A stretch of DNA of 64,000 nucleotides from Chelatococcus sp. HY11 (GTDB lineage Bacteria; Pseudomonadota; Alphaproteobacteria; Rhizobiales; Beijerinckiaceae). The notes below the pieces were generated by a model. It saw nothing but the letters and a program-made list of their open reading frames with translations, was not told where the DNA came from and did no database searches. Below are positions 8,453-16,481 of this stretch, piece after piece; position 1 is the stretch's first letter; the number at the start of each line of letters is the position of its first letter. A program made the translations under genes and the position numbers. The stretch spans positions 3,960,001 through 4,024,000 of the forward strand of contig NZ_JAHBRX010000001.1 in assembly GCF_018398335.1 (NCBI RefSeq), read 5' to 3'.

Positions 8453-9757
8453 ATGACCGATGATAGAGCGGGAAAATGCGGTAAGGGTAGTGGGTTGTCG
8501 ATCAACCGCCGCGTGTTCGCTACGGGTGCGATGGCGACGGGCTTTGCGGTGGCTGCACCCGCCGTCTTGCGCGCCCAGACGGTTGAAATCGAGTATTGGC
8601 AGTATTTCTTCAAGGAACGCGTCGAGGCGATCGATGCCCTCATCGCGCAGTTCGAGGCGGCCAATCCCGGCATCAAGGTCAAGCACTCGCATTTCCCCTA
8701 TGCGCAGTATCGCACGAAGGTCGCCGCCGCCGTGCCGGCGGGCGAGGGCCCGGCCGTGCTCCAGCTCTATTTCGGCTGGATGCGCGAATATTCCAGGGCG
8801 AAGCTGATCCAGCCCTTGCCGACGGACGTGTTCAAGGCGGCCGATATCGACAAGAACTTCTTCCCCTTCGTGCAGCTCATGAAGCGCGATGACGCCTATT
8901 GGGCCATCCCGACCGCAGTGCGCAGCCTTGGGATGTTCTACAACAAGAAGCTCCTCGAGGGCGCGAGTATCGCGGAGCCGCCGAAGACGCTCGATGACTA
9001 CGTGAAGACGGCTCTCGCGGTCGCCAAGCACGACTCGTCCGGCAACCTGATCACCGCCGGCGCCACCATCGGCCTGCCTTCGCAGGATAACCACTGGTGG
9101 CGCGACATTCTCATCCGGCAGTTCGGCGGTAAGCCCTACAGCGACGATTTCCGCACCGTCACATATGGGAACGAGCACGGCGCGGCGGCGCTTGCCTGGT
9201 ACACTGACCTGCAGCGCAAGCACAAGGTGGCGACGGCCGGCTTCGTGGGCGAAACGCAGGCGGCCTTCAAGTCGGGCAAGGCTGGCCTGACTGTGGATGG
9301 CTCCTTCCGCCTCGGCAGCTTCAAGACGGCGCGCGGTTTCGACTGGGGTGTGGCGGAAGTGCCGACCCACAACGGCATCAAGTCCAACTACGCATCCTAC
9401 TGGGTCAATGGTCTTACCGCGGGTGTCACCGGCGCGAAAAAGGACGCTGCGACCAAGTTCCTCGCCTTCATCACCACCGATGACGCGATGCAGCTGTGGC
9501 TCGACAAGACGGGCGAGTTGCCGGCCAAGCCGAGCGTGGCCCTCAGCCCCAAGAACCTGGCCGATCCTCTGACCGGGCCGATGCTCAAGGGCCTGGAATA
9601 TGCGCATACGACCGATTTCGTGAACGAGGATGCAAACCTCCAGAACTTCGCGAATATGATCGACCGGGTGCTGATCCAGAATCAGGATCCGTTGGAGTCC
9701 GTCAAGATCGCGGCTGCCGCCGAGCAGAAGCTGATCGACGACTATTACAAGTCCTGA
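8453..9757 (+). CDS. Extracellular solute-binding protein, carbohydrate ABC system I
   Basis: 434-residue CUT1-type substrate-binding protein. It has a Tat-like signal: INRRVF at 17-22, then a hydrophobic, alanine-rich stretch ending at LRAQ near 39-42. The mature protein begins about TVEIEYWQYF, and the fold is typical of UgpB/MalE-like periplasmic proteins. The ATG at 8453 follows GGGAGAG at a good distance; the upstream GTG at 8414 lacks a ribosome site. It is separated from its likely permeases (3995-5781) by the ROK and MBL genes, so the system is transcribed from at least two promoters. A strong hairpin terminator follows. Confidence 0.92.
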   Translation: MTDDRAGKCGKGSGLSINRRVFATGAMATGFAVAAPAVLRAQTVEIEYWQYFFKERVEAIDALIAQFEAANPGIKVKHSHFPYAQYRTKVAAAVPAGEGPAVLQLYFGWMREYSRAKLIQPLPTDVFKAADIDKNFFPFVQLMKRDDAYWAIPTAVRSLGMFYNKKLLEGASIAEPPKTLDDYVKTALAVAKHDSSGNLITAGATIGLPSQDNHWWRDILIRQFGGKPYSDDFRTVTYGNEHGAAALAWYTDLQRKHKVATAGFVGETQAAFKSGKAGLTVDGSFRLGSFKTARGFDWGVAEVPTHNGIKSNYASYWVNGLTAGVTGAKKDAATKFLAFITTDDAMQLWLDKTGELPAKPSVALSPKNLADPLTGPMLKGLEYAHTTDFVNEDANLQNFANMIDRVLIQNQDPLESVKIAAAAEQKLIDDYYKS

Positions 9758-9769
9758 TCACGAGAAAAC

Positions 9770-9802
9770 GCACGCCAGCTATCGGGCTGGCGTGCCTTCC
9801 TT
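9770..9802 (+). terminator. Hairpin terminator after the binding-protein gene
   Basis: Perfect 10-bp stem GCACGCCAGC/GCTGGCGTGC with a 6-nt loop, starting 12 bp after the stop codon and followed by a pyrimidine-rich CTTCCTT stretch. Confidence 0.7.
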
Positions 9803-9828
9803 ACCGGCGACAAGATGTGAGGTGCGGC

Positions 9829-10200
9829 TCAGACGCCGCCGAGCGGATCCGGGCCGAATCGATTGGGCCCGCGCGTGCCCGGCTGGCAGAACCAGATAAT
9901 CAGGATGATGCCGCCGATGCCTGTGAAGCCAAGCAGCACCCACCATCCCGTCCGGTCCATGTCGTGGAAGCGGCGGACGGCCAAGGCAAGCGTCGGCAGA
10001 AACAGCGCGAGATAGGCGAGGCCGTTGAGCGGCGTGACGGCCATCTCACCGGTCTCGAACAGGAGGCGATCGATGCCGCCGGCGACGAGATAGACGACAA
10101 TGGTGAACAGGATCCAATACCAATAGGCCGAGCGCGACGCGCGGCCGTTGAAATTGACGTAGTTCTGGAAACCGGATGCGACCGCTTGGCTGAATGTCAT
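9829..10200 (-). CDS. DUF805 family membrane protein
   Basis: 123-residue inner-membrane protein of the DUF805 (YhaH-like) family. It has the typical N-terminal NFNGRASRSAYWYW segment, about four hydrophobic segments and the conserved RRFHDMDRTGWW loop between the second and third halves. It ends in a short proline/glycine tail. Function of the family is unknown. It stands alone, convergent with the ABC binding-protein gene and 80 bp upstream (in map order) of the metal ATPase stop, with no evident operon partner. Confidence 0.88.
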   Translation of the reverse strand: MTFSQAVASGFQNYVNFNGRASRSAYWYWILFTIVVYLVAGGIDRLLFETGEMAVTPLNGLAYLALFLPTLALAVRRFHDMDRTGWWVLLGFTGIGGIILIIWFCQPGTRGPNRFGPDPLGGV

Positions 10201-10280
10201 GGCCCCTGCCCATGCGTCTGTATCAATAGGTTCTCTCTATCCAAACGCGCGGCGGTGGCAATGAGATCTCGCTGTTAGTG

Positions 10281-12743
10281 TTAAGCGGCTTGCCTCAGCG
10301 CGAGCGTTTCCCTGTTCCTCGTTCTGAAATAGCCGAGCAGCCTGAGCGCGTTGAGGGTCACGAGCACCGTGCCGCCGGTGTCGGCGATGACGGCCATCCA
10401 AAGTCCGGTCGCCCCGACGATCGTGGTGACGAGAAACAGCGCTTTCAGGCCCAGCGCGATCGCGATGTTCTGACGGATGTTGGCCATTGTGGCGCGGGCG
10501 AGGCCGATGAGTTGCGAGACGCCCGATACGTCGTTCTTGAGCAGCGCCGCGTCAGCGGCTTCCAGGGCGACGTCGGTGCCCGACCCCATGGCGATGCCCA
10601 CCTGCGCGGAGGCGAGCGCGGGCGCATCGTTGATGCCGTCGCCAACCATGGCGACCGGTTTTTCCGCCGCCATCGTCTTGATCACCTCCGCCTTGTCAGC
10701 GGGCAACATCTCGGCCCTGACATCAAGGCCGAGCATCTGGCCGATGGCCGCGCCCGTCCGGGCGTTGTCACCGGTCAGCATGACCGCTCCGACGCCGAGA
10801 TCCTTGAGCGCGGCGATACCGGCGGCGGCCCCCGCGCGCGGCTGGTCGCGCAGCGCGATCAGCCCTTGCGCGGCGCCATCCGTCGTCACCACCACGACGG
10901 TCTTGCCCTCGCTTTCCAGCCGCGCGATCGTCTCTTCAACGCCGGAAAGCTCCGCGCGTTCAGCGGCGAAGCGCGGCGCGCCGATGAAGACATCGCTCGG
11001 CCCCACGCGGCCTTCCATGCCCTTGCCGGGCACCGCGCGCACGGCGGTGGCCTCGCGTTTGCCGGCGTTTGCCGGGATGGCGGCAGCACGGCTGACGATC
11101 GCCTTGGCGAGCGGGTGGTTGGAATGTGCCTCCACGGCGGCCGCCATGGCGAGAAGCGCATCGTCGCCGCCTGTCAGCGCCACCACGTCGGTCACCTCCG
11201 GCCGCCCTTCCGTCAGGGTGCCCGTCTTGTCCAGTGCGACGGTCTTGATGCCGGCGAGCTTTTCAACGATGACGCCACCCTTGATCAGCAAGCCGTGGCG
11301 CGCACCGGCCGACAGGCTTGAGGCGATCGCCGCCGGGACCGAGATGACAAGCGCACAGGGGCAGCCGATGAGCAGGAGTGTCAGCCCCTTGTAAACCCAT
11401 TCATCCCATGCGCCGCCAAAAGCGAGCGGCGGCACGACGGCGACGAGCGCCGACAGCACGACGATGAAGGGCATGTAGACCCTGGAGAAGCGATCAATGA
11501 AGCGTTCGGTGGGCGCCTGCGCTTCCTGGGCTTCCTCGACGAGGGTGACGATGCGCGCGATCATGTTGTCGCTGGCGGCTTTCTCCACCCGCACCCTGAG
11601 CGCCGCATCCTGGTTGATGGAGCCGGCGAAGACATCGGCCCCGGGCTCCTTGGCCTTGGGCACGGATTCGCCGGTGATCGGCGCTTCATCGACGCTCGAG
11701 AATCCTTCCTCCACCTTGCCGTCGGCGGGCACGCGGTCACCCGGCCGGACCACGACGATCTGGCCGACGGCGAGGCTCGCGGCCGGCACCTCGCGAAGGG
11801 CGCCGCCGGCCTCAAGCATGGCCGTCTGCGGGATGAGATTGGCGAGGGCGCGGATGCCGGCGCGGGCGCGGCTCGCCGCCACCCCCTCAAGCACCTCGCC
11901 GACGCTGAACAGGAACACGACGATCGCGGCCTCTTCGGCCGCGCCGATGATCAGCGCGCCTATGACGGCGATTGTCATCAGCATCTCGATGGTGAATGGC
12001 GCTCCTGCGCGCGCCGCGATGATCGCGCGGCGGGATATGGGGGCCGCGGCAATGAGCGTCGCAGCAATAAAGATGAGATAGGCGGCCTGCGGAATAACGA
12101 GGCTCGCGCCATAGGCCAGCACCACAAGCAGCCCTGCGGTGAGCGCGATGCGCCCCTTGGGTTGGCTCCACCAGGCGCGTGGGGGCTCCTCCTTTGTCGG
12201 GCGAGCGGTTGGATCGCTCCTGTCAACCCGCTCGGGCCGATAGCCCAGCTGGCTGATCTGGCGCTCGATATCGGTCTCTTGCGTCACCGCGCGATCCAGC
12301 TTGAGCGCCAGTGTCTCGTTGGTGACGGAGATGCGGATGTCTCCCGCGCCCGGCAGGCGCTGAAGCGCGGTCTTGATGGTGTTGGCGCAGCTCGCGCAGT
12401 CCATGCCATAGACCTTCCACACGACCGCGCCCGCCGGCGCTGTGGCTACGGCAAGACCCGTGTCCTCATCCGCGGAAGCTTGGTGGTCGTGGGCGGCATG
12501 CGTGTGCTGGTGGCCCTGATCATGGTCATGCTGGCAGCTGGCGCCATGGGTATGAGCGCCATGGGTATGGGGATCGTGGCCATGTGCATCATGGCCGCAC
12601 GAATCATGCTCATGGTGGTCGCGAGGCGCGTGACCGGATTGTCCATGCCTGCAGCCGCAGCCCGCACCGTGGCTATGCCCGTCTTGGCTATGCCCTTCCT
12701 GGGGATGGTGTTTCGTCTGCGCATTCATGGCGGCACCGGTCAT
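10281..12743 (-). CDS. zntA: Zn/Cd/Pb-exporting P1B-type ATPase with His-rich N terminus
   Basis: 820-residue heavy-metal efflux ATPase. The first ~90 residues carry about two dozen histidines and four cysteines, a metal-binding tail. A heavy-metal-associated domain follows with MDCASC at 114-119. The membrane CPC motif is near residue 461, phosphorylation site DKTGT near 504 and the GDGIND hinge near 699. CPC with this arrangement is the Zn/Cd/Pb subgroup rather than copper. It exports divalent metal from the cytoplasm. It is driven by a MerR-type promoter (12764-12794) and divergent from the matching regulator. The ATG at 12743 lies only about 14 nt from the predicted transcript start and lacks a clear ribosome site; ATG 12728 is possible. 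Confidence 0.9.
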   Translation of the reverse strand: MTGAAMNAQTKHHPQEGHSQDGHSHGAGCGCRHGQSGHAPRDHHEHDSCGHDAHGHDPHTHGAHTHGASCQHDHDQGHQHTHAAHDHQASADEDTGLAVATAPAGAVVWKVYGMDCASCANTIKTALQRLPGAGDIRISVTNETLALKLDRAVTQETDIERQISQLGYRPERVDRSDPTARPTKEEPPRAWWSQPKGRIALTAGLLVVLAYGASLVIPQAAYLIFIAATLIAAAPISRRAIIAARAGAPFTIEMLMTIAVIGALIIGAAEEAAIVVFLFSVGEVLEGVAASRARAGIRALANLIPQTAMLEAGGALREVPAASLAVGQIVVVRPGDRVPADGKVEEGFSSVDEAPITGESVPKAKEPGADVFAGSINQDAALRVRVEKAASDNMIARIVTLVEEAQEAQAPTERFIDRFSRVYMPFIVVLSALVAVVPPLAFGGAWDEWVYKGLTLLLIGCPCALVISVPAAIASSLSAGARHGLLIKGGVIVEKLAGIKTVALDKTGTLTEGRPEVTDVVALTGGDDALLAMAAAVEAHSNHPLAKAIVSRAAAIPANAGKREATAVRAVPGKGMEGRVGPSDVFIGAPRFAAERAELSGVEETIARLESEGKTVVVVTTDGAAQGLIALRDQPRAGAAAGIAALKDLGVGAVMLTGDNARTGAAIGQMLGLDVRAEMLPADKAEVIKTMAAEKPVAMVGDGINDAPALASAQVGIAMGSGTDVALEAADAALLKNDVSGVSQLIGLARATMANIRQNIAIALGLKALFLVTTIVGATGLWMAVIADTGGTVLVTLNALRLLGYFRTRNRETLALRQAA

Positions 12744-12763
12744 TGAATTTCGATCCGGCGCCC

Positions 12764-12794
12764 ACCATAATTCCTCTAGTAACTACAGGTTCAA
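12764..12794 (-). promoter_or_regulatory. MerR-family promoter/operator for the metal ATPase
   Basis: On the minus strand: -35 TTGAAC (12794-12789), a 19-bp spacer and -10 TATGGT (12769-12764). The spacer contains the near-palindrome CCTGTAGTTACTAGAGG (12789-12773). An overlong 19-20-bp spacer with this dyad is the hallmark of promoters activated by ZntR/CadR/PbrR-type MerR proteins through DNA distortion. Confidence 0.88.
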
Positions 12795-12826
12795 GCCCAA
12801 AAATTCGGGTGATGGGAGCTTTTGCG

Positions 12827-13285
12827 ATGGCCGGGACGACCCTTGAACGCGCCTATTCCATCGGCAAGGTGTCCGAGGCCACGGGCTGCAAGGTGGAGAC
12901 CATCCGTTTCTACGAGCAGATTGGGCTGTTGCCTGAGCCTGAGCGCACGGAGGGCAAGCAGCGCCGCTATCTCGCCAGCCATATCGACCGCCTGCGGTTC
13001 ATCCTTCACGCGCGTGACCTTGGTTTTTCCGTCGAGGCGGTCCGCGAGCTCCTGAAGTTGGCCGCCGACCCTTCCGCGCCCTGCGAGCAGGCCGATGAGA
13101 TCGCCCGCGCGCAGCTGACCGCCGTGCGGGCCAAGATCGCCCGCCTGATGGATCTCGCCGAGGAACTCGAACGGGTGGCTGAAGGCTGCCATGGAGGGCG
13201 CATAGCCGATTGCCGGGTCATCGAGGTGCTGGCGGAACACGGCGCCTGCAGCCACGGCGGTGCCCGCTATGACGATGGGCGATAG
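12827..13285 (+). CDS. MerR family divalent-metal-responsive regulator (ZntR/CadR-like)
   Basis: 152-residue MerR regulator. The N-terminal winged helix includes YSIGKVSEATG (10-20) and VETIRFYEQIGLL (23-35), followed by a long dimerisation helix. Metal-ligand candidates Cys86, Cys121-His122 and Cys129, plus a further Cys141/His143 tail, match the ZntR/CadR/PbrR spacing better than copper sensors. The start at 12827 follows GGGAG by 8 nt. It is divergent from the P1B ATPase over an 83-bp gap that holds the shared operator. Expected to activate the ATPase when Zn, Cd or Pb rises. Which metal is bound best cannot be decided. Confidence 0.88.
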   Translation: MAGTTLERAYSIGKVSEATGCKVETIRFYEQIGLLPEPERTEGKQRRYLASHIDRLRFILHARDLGFSVEAVRELLKLAADPSAPCEQADEIARAQLTAVRAKIARLMDLAEELERVAEGCHGGRIADCRVIEVLAEHGACSHGGARYDDGR

Positions 13286-13288
13286 ACC

Positions 13289-13319
13289 TTGACCTTCCCA
13301 TAGGGGGAAGGTTTATGTG
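13289..13319 (+). promoter_or_regulatory. CueR-type promoter/operator
   Basis: -35 TTGACC (13289-13294), 19-bp spacer, -10 TATGTG (13314-13319). The spacer region holds a perfect dyad CCTTCCC-N5-GGGAAGG (13293-13311), the classical CueR/HmrR operator. It points at the cueR gene, 172 bp downstream, and begins 4 bp after the previous stop codon. Confidence 0.85.
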
Positions 13320-13490
13320 AGCTGCATCCCATGGGGTGGGATCGCGGTCAAATGTCTTGGCTTGATCTCCTGGCCTAATCTCTCGACCGTCCCCCATGGG
13401 CCGACGTGTGTCCGGACGGGGGCGCGTCGCATGATCCGGCATTCGGGTGGCCGGAACCGATCCCTCCCTCGCAACAGTGGAGATGGACAC
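13320..13490. other. Leader region between CueR promoter and cueR
   Basis: About 170 bp with no convincing gene. The frame is open into cueR but codes for nothing recognisable. Two distant complementary stretches, CCCATGGGG near 13328 and CCCCATGGG near 13391, could pair in the transcript. A copper chaperone or copper ATPase, the usual target of such a promoter, is absent here. Confidence 0.5.
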
Positions 13491-13898
13491 ATGAATATCG
13501 GTGAGGCGGCGATCGCTTCGGGCATTTCCGCCAAGATGCTGCGCTATTATGAGCGCGTGGGGTTGATACGCCCCGCGCAGCGCACCGAGAGCGGTTATCG
13601 CGTCTACGGAGAGGATGACGTCCACACCCTGCGCTTTGTGCGTCGCGCCAGGGGGCTCGGTTTTTCCATCGAGGAAACGGCAGGGCTCCTGGCCCTATGG
13701 CGGGACAAGACGCGGGCGAGCGCGGACGTCAAGGCGATGGCGCTTCGCCATATGCGGGAGCTCGAGGCCAAGATCACGGAACTCGAGGCCATGCGTCGCA
13801 CGCTGCAGCATCTGGCCGGCCATTGCCACGGTGACACGCGCCCGGACTGCCCCATTCTCGACGATATGGCCGGCCTGAAGCGGAAGTCCGATGCCTGA
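13491..13898 (+). CDS. cueR: Cu(I)/Ag(I)-responsive MerR regulator CueR
   Basis: 135-residue MerR-type protein. Cys112 and Cys120 in the loop CHGDTRPDC, followed by PILDDM, and Ser77 fall at the same positions as the diagnostic CueR residues for linear coordination of monovalent copper or silver. The DNA-binding helix is MNIGEAAIASGISAKMLRYYERVGLI. The ATG at 13491 starts this conserved N terminus. A CueR-type operator lies upstream, so the gene is probably autoregulated. Its last 8 bp overlap the AAA NTPase gene. No copper exporter is adjacent, so its other targets must lie elsewhere in the genome. Confidence 0.92.
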   Translation: MNIGEAAIASGISAKMLRYYERVGLIRPAQRTESGYRVYGEDDVHTLRFVRRARGLGFSIEETAGLLALWRDKTRASADVKAMALRHMRELEAKITELEAMRRTLQHLAGHCHGDTRPDCPILDDMAGLKRKSDA

Positions 13899-14436
13899 GC
13901 GTTTTATCGTTATCACCGGCGGTCCTGGGGCGGGCAAGACAACACTCATCGAGGCTCTGGCGGCACAAGGCTACGCCACCGCCCCAGAGGCGGGGCGCGG
14001 CATCATTCAGGACCAGATGGCCATCGACGGACAGGCGCTGCCCTGGCGGGACAAGGCCCTCTTCGCGGAGATGATGCTGGCGGCCGATCTCGCGACCTAT
14101 CGCAAGCAGCCCGTTGACGCGGAGGGACCTGTCTTTTTCGATCGCGGCATTCCCGATATCGCGGGATATCTTACGCTCTCGGGGCTCGCCGTGCCCGCTC
14201 ATGTCGAGCGTGCGATCAGACTATGTCGCTACAACTGCACCGTCTTCATTTGCCCGCCGTGGCCCGAAATCTATGCGGGAGACACGGAACGCAAGCAGTC
14301 GCTCGGGGAGGCCGCGCGCACCTCGGAGGCCATGCGCGTGACCTATTCCCGCTACGGCTATCGGCTCACCGAGGTGCCGCGCCTCACCGTCGCGGAGCGG
14401 GTGGCCTTCATCCTGGCGGCCGTCGGCTCGGACTGA
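13891..14436 (+). CDS. AAA_28-type P-loop NTPase coupled to cueR
   Basis: 181-residue protein with Walker A GGPGAGKTT at residues 10-18 and a nucleoside-kinase-like layout: FDRGIPDIAGYL near 77-88 resembles a DRG/lid region, and CPPWPEIYAGDTERKQS follows. This fits the AAA_28 (NadR/TTD14-like) P-loop family of unknown substrate. The start overlaps the cueR coding region by 8 bp, so translation is likely coupled and expression should follow the CueR promoter. That would make it a copper-responsive gene without a known copper role. A kinase for a small metabolite is an alternative reading; substrate unknown. Confidence 0.8.
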   Translation: MPERFIVITGGPGAGKTTLIEALAAQGYATAPEAGRGIIQDQMAIDGQALPWRDKALFAEMMLAADLATYRKQPVDAEGPVFFDRGIPDIAGYLTLSGLAVPAHVERAIRLCRYNCTVFICPPWPEIYAGDTERKQSLGEAARTSEAMRVTYSRYGYRLTEVPRLTVAERVAFILAAVGSD

Positions 14437-14500
14437 TGCCAGGCGGTGCCCCTGCATGCGGGGCTCCTGACAATTTGGGCTGCGGTATCGATCGATGGAA

Positions 14501-14526
14501 CGGCCGGCGACTTGAGCCGCCGGCCG
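14501..14526. terminator. Bidirectional hairpin between convergent genes
   Basis: Perfect 9-bp stem CGGCCGGCG/CGCCGGCCG with an 8-nt loop between the AAA NTPase (plus) and osmC (minus). No T-tract is evident, so it may act with Rho or as an mRNA-end stabiliser. Confidence 0.5.
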
Positions 14527-14543
14527 GATGGTGGTGGTGATGC

Positions 14544-14969
14544 TTAGTCGACGAGCGCCGCGTCCAATGTGATTTCAGCTTTCAGGAGCTTGGAAACGGG
14601 GCAGCCGGCCTTGGCCTTGTTCGCGAGTTCCTTGAATATCTCGGGCGTCGCTCCGGGGATCTTGGCGCGCAAGGTCAGATGCACCGCCGTGATGGCGAAG
14701 CCGTCCTCAACCTTATCGAGGGTGACCTCGGCGGTTGTGTCCATGTTCTCGGCCGTCAGCTTGGCCTCGCCGAGGATGAGCGAGAGCGCCATGGTGAAAC
14801 AGCCGGCATGGGCCGCGCCGATGAGTTCTTCGGGATTGGTGCCGGGCTTGCCCTCGAAGCGGCTGCTGAAGCCATAGGGATAGGCACTCAGCGCCCCGCT
14901 TTTCGTCGAGATCGCTCCCTTGCCATCCTTGATGCCACCTTGCCATACGGCTGATCCACTCGTCTTCAT
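14544..14969 (-). CDS. osmC: OsmC family peroxiredoxin
   Basis: 141-residue OsmC-type thiol peroxidase. The two redox cysteines are at 57 (AHAGCFTM) and 123 (KAGCPVSK), with Glu47/Glu48 in NPEEL and Arg37 near the active site. It reduces organic hydroperoxides in the cytoplasm. The start at 14969 is fixed by AGGAG 8 nt upstream; the in-frame extension to 15350 lacks homology. The layout with NPEELIGAAHAG fits OsmC rather than Ohr. It stands alone, convergent with the NTPase gene. Confidence 0.9.
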   Translation of the reverse strand: MKTSGSAVWQGGIKDGKGAISTKSGALSAYPYGFSSRFEGKPGTNPEELIGAAHAGCFTMALSLILGEAKLTAENMDTTAEVTLDKVEDGFAITAVHLTLRAKIPGATPEIFKELANKAKAGCPVSKLLKAEITLDAALVD

Positions 14970-15412
14970 GAATGATCTCCTGACAGTCGGTGAGGGGCCG
15001 CGAGCCGTGCAGCTGGCTCCACCATTGCGGCGACCCTCACCCCTTGGTTGACCAACTGGAGCGGTTACCCTCGGGAGAGGCGCTCCAGCGCGAAAGGCTG
15101 ATGTCACTCTATACCGGCGTGCGGACGCTGATACAGCGAGGAGATAAGCAGGAGCGGGCGCGTCTTCCAGTGCGTCGCGGTGCTTTGGCGCAAAGCTTCC
15201 GAAGCGGTCGCGATGCCTCACCGATAAAAAGATGGCGCATATCTTTGCGCCCCGCTCACCTTTAAACCGGTTGGCATCGAAGCCGGGCTTGCATTCTGCC
15301 ATCTGCCCGCTATAGAAGCGCAGCGCGTGGGCGAAGAGGTGCTGTTCCACAGCATCGCGTGGGTGACAGACGGGGTGCCAAGCCCCAGTCTCTCACCTCA
15401 AGTCCGCGCCGG
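14970..15412. other. Gene-free stretch before tRNA-Ser
   Basis: About 440 bp. Open frames on both strands lack homology, ribosome sites and codon bias typical of neighbours. I see no integrase, repeat or RNA gene in it. Confidence 0.5.
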
Positions 15413-15502
<90 letters not shown>

Positions 15503-15657
15503 AGCGTTCTTCTAAGATGTTGAATTGTCTAAATTTTTATAGTGGACGTGACTAGCGCCCTAGTTCTAGGCCTAGATCCGCGATCGGATTTGCTCGGACG
15601 ACTGCGGCCCATTCAATTTGGATTGACGCGGCGCCTTGCTCGTCCCTTCATACCCCG

Positions 15658-16077
15658 ATGGCCGAACTGTCCGAGACCGCCGCTTGCCTGCGCTTCATTG
15701 GTGATGACCTCGATCCCGGCGAGCTCACCCATCGGCTGGGCGCGGAACCGACTAGCAGCGCCCGAAAGGGTGGTCGCGTCTCGCGACCGAACGGGACGGT
15801 CGTAGTCGCCCCTCGCGGATGGTGGCATTTCAAGGTCGAGCGCCGTCGTCCCGGTGGCCTCGATGGCCAGATTGCCGAGATCCTGGAACGCCTAACGGAT
15901 GAGCTATCGGTATGGCAGGACCTCGCGGCCAGGTTCAGAGCCGAGATTTTCTGCGGGCTGTTCCTGCACGAAGGGAACGAAGGCTTGGCGCTCACGCCGG
16001 CAACGATGCTGGCGCTCGGGATGCGCGGCCTTCAGCTGGAGATGGACATATATGGCCCCCAGGATGGCGAGCACTGA
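15658..16077 (+). CDS. DUF4279 domain protein
   Basis: 139-residue cytoplasmic protein whose N-terminal CLRFIGDDLDPGELTHRLG pattern (about residues 9-28) followed by a glycine-rich GGWW-like segment fits DUF4279, a small domain of unknown function that also occurs near toxin-immunity loci. The ATG at 15658 begins the domain, but no strong ribosome site is seen. It is the only gene between tRNA-Ser and the decayed boundary at 16375-16449. Function unknown. Confidence 0.65.
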   Translation: MAELSETAACLRFIGDDLDPGELTHRLGAEPTSSARKGGRVSRPNGTVVVAPRGWWHFKVERRRPGGLDGQIAEILERLTDELSVWQDLAARFRAEIFCGLFLHEGNEGLALTPATMLALGMRGLQLEMDIYGPQDGEH

Positions 16078-16374
16078 CAAACAAGATCGAGTTGAACGGG
16101 TAGCGCTATCGGAGTTGGAAATACCGAGACGTATCGTATGACGCCGTCGTAGGCGTGGCACTGTGGTTTCATTCGGGCCCCAATGATCCTTCTGGCAAGC
16201 TCACCACCTGACCAGAGCCGGTCCGCGCGCGCAGCGCGACCCGGCAGGATCTGCTGGATCTGGACATCCCGGACAGGTGGGACATTAGCCATTGCCGAGT
16301 GAGAAGCTTGCGCATTCATCGTCGCTCACTCAGCATGCCGCCAAGTAGACAAAGGTCTAGATTCGCCGTTCAGG
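16078..16374. other. Decayed stretch without an intact gene
   Basis: About 300 bp. An open minus-strand frame (about 16032-16319) has no recognisable domain. Together with the truncated gene next to it, it looks like a rearrangement junction. No transposase could be identified. Confidence 0.4.
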
Positions 16375-16449
16375 CTACGTCGCTCGTAAAGCATCCGCTT
16401 TGCCGGCTTTGGCGACCAGAATCGCCATGATCTTCATTCCAGCCGACAT
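16375..16449 (-). pseudogene. Truncated N terminus of a quinol/antibiotic-biosynthesis monooxygenase-like (ABM) gene
   Basis: A 24-codon frame with a strong GGAGGAGGAG ribosome site just upstream. It begins MSAGMKIMAILVAKAGKADA and then meets a TAG. The KIMAILVAKAGKADALRA start is typical of ABM/YgiN-type monooxygenases of ~100 residues, so this looks like the remnant of a gene cut off after its first strand and helix. It follows the phosphotransferase gene by 32 bp in the same direction and would have been the last gene of that operon. Confidence 0.55.
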
Positions 16450-16481
16450 GTCTCCTCCTCCAAATCCGATATTGAGCGACG

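Noticed and set aside
12446..12746. Plus-strand open frames opposite the His-rich ATPase tail
   Set aside because: They mirror the repetitive histidine codons (giving Met/Ala-rich shadow protein) and have no support.
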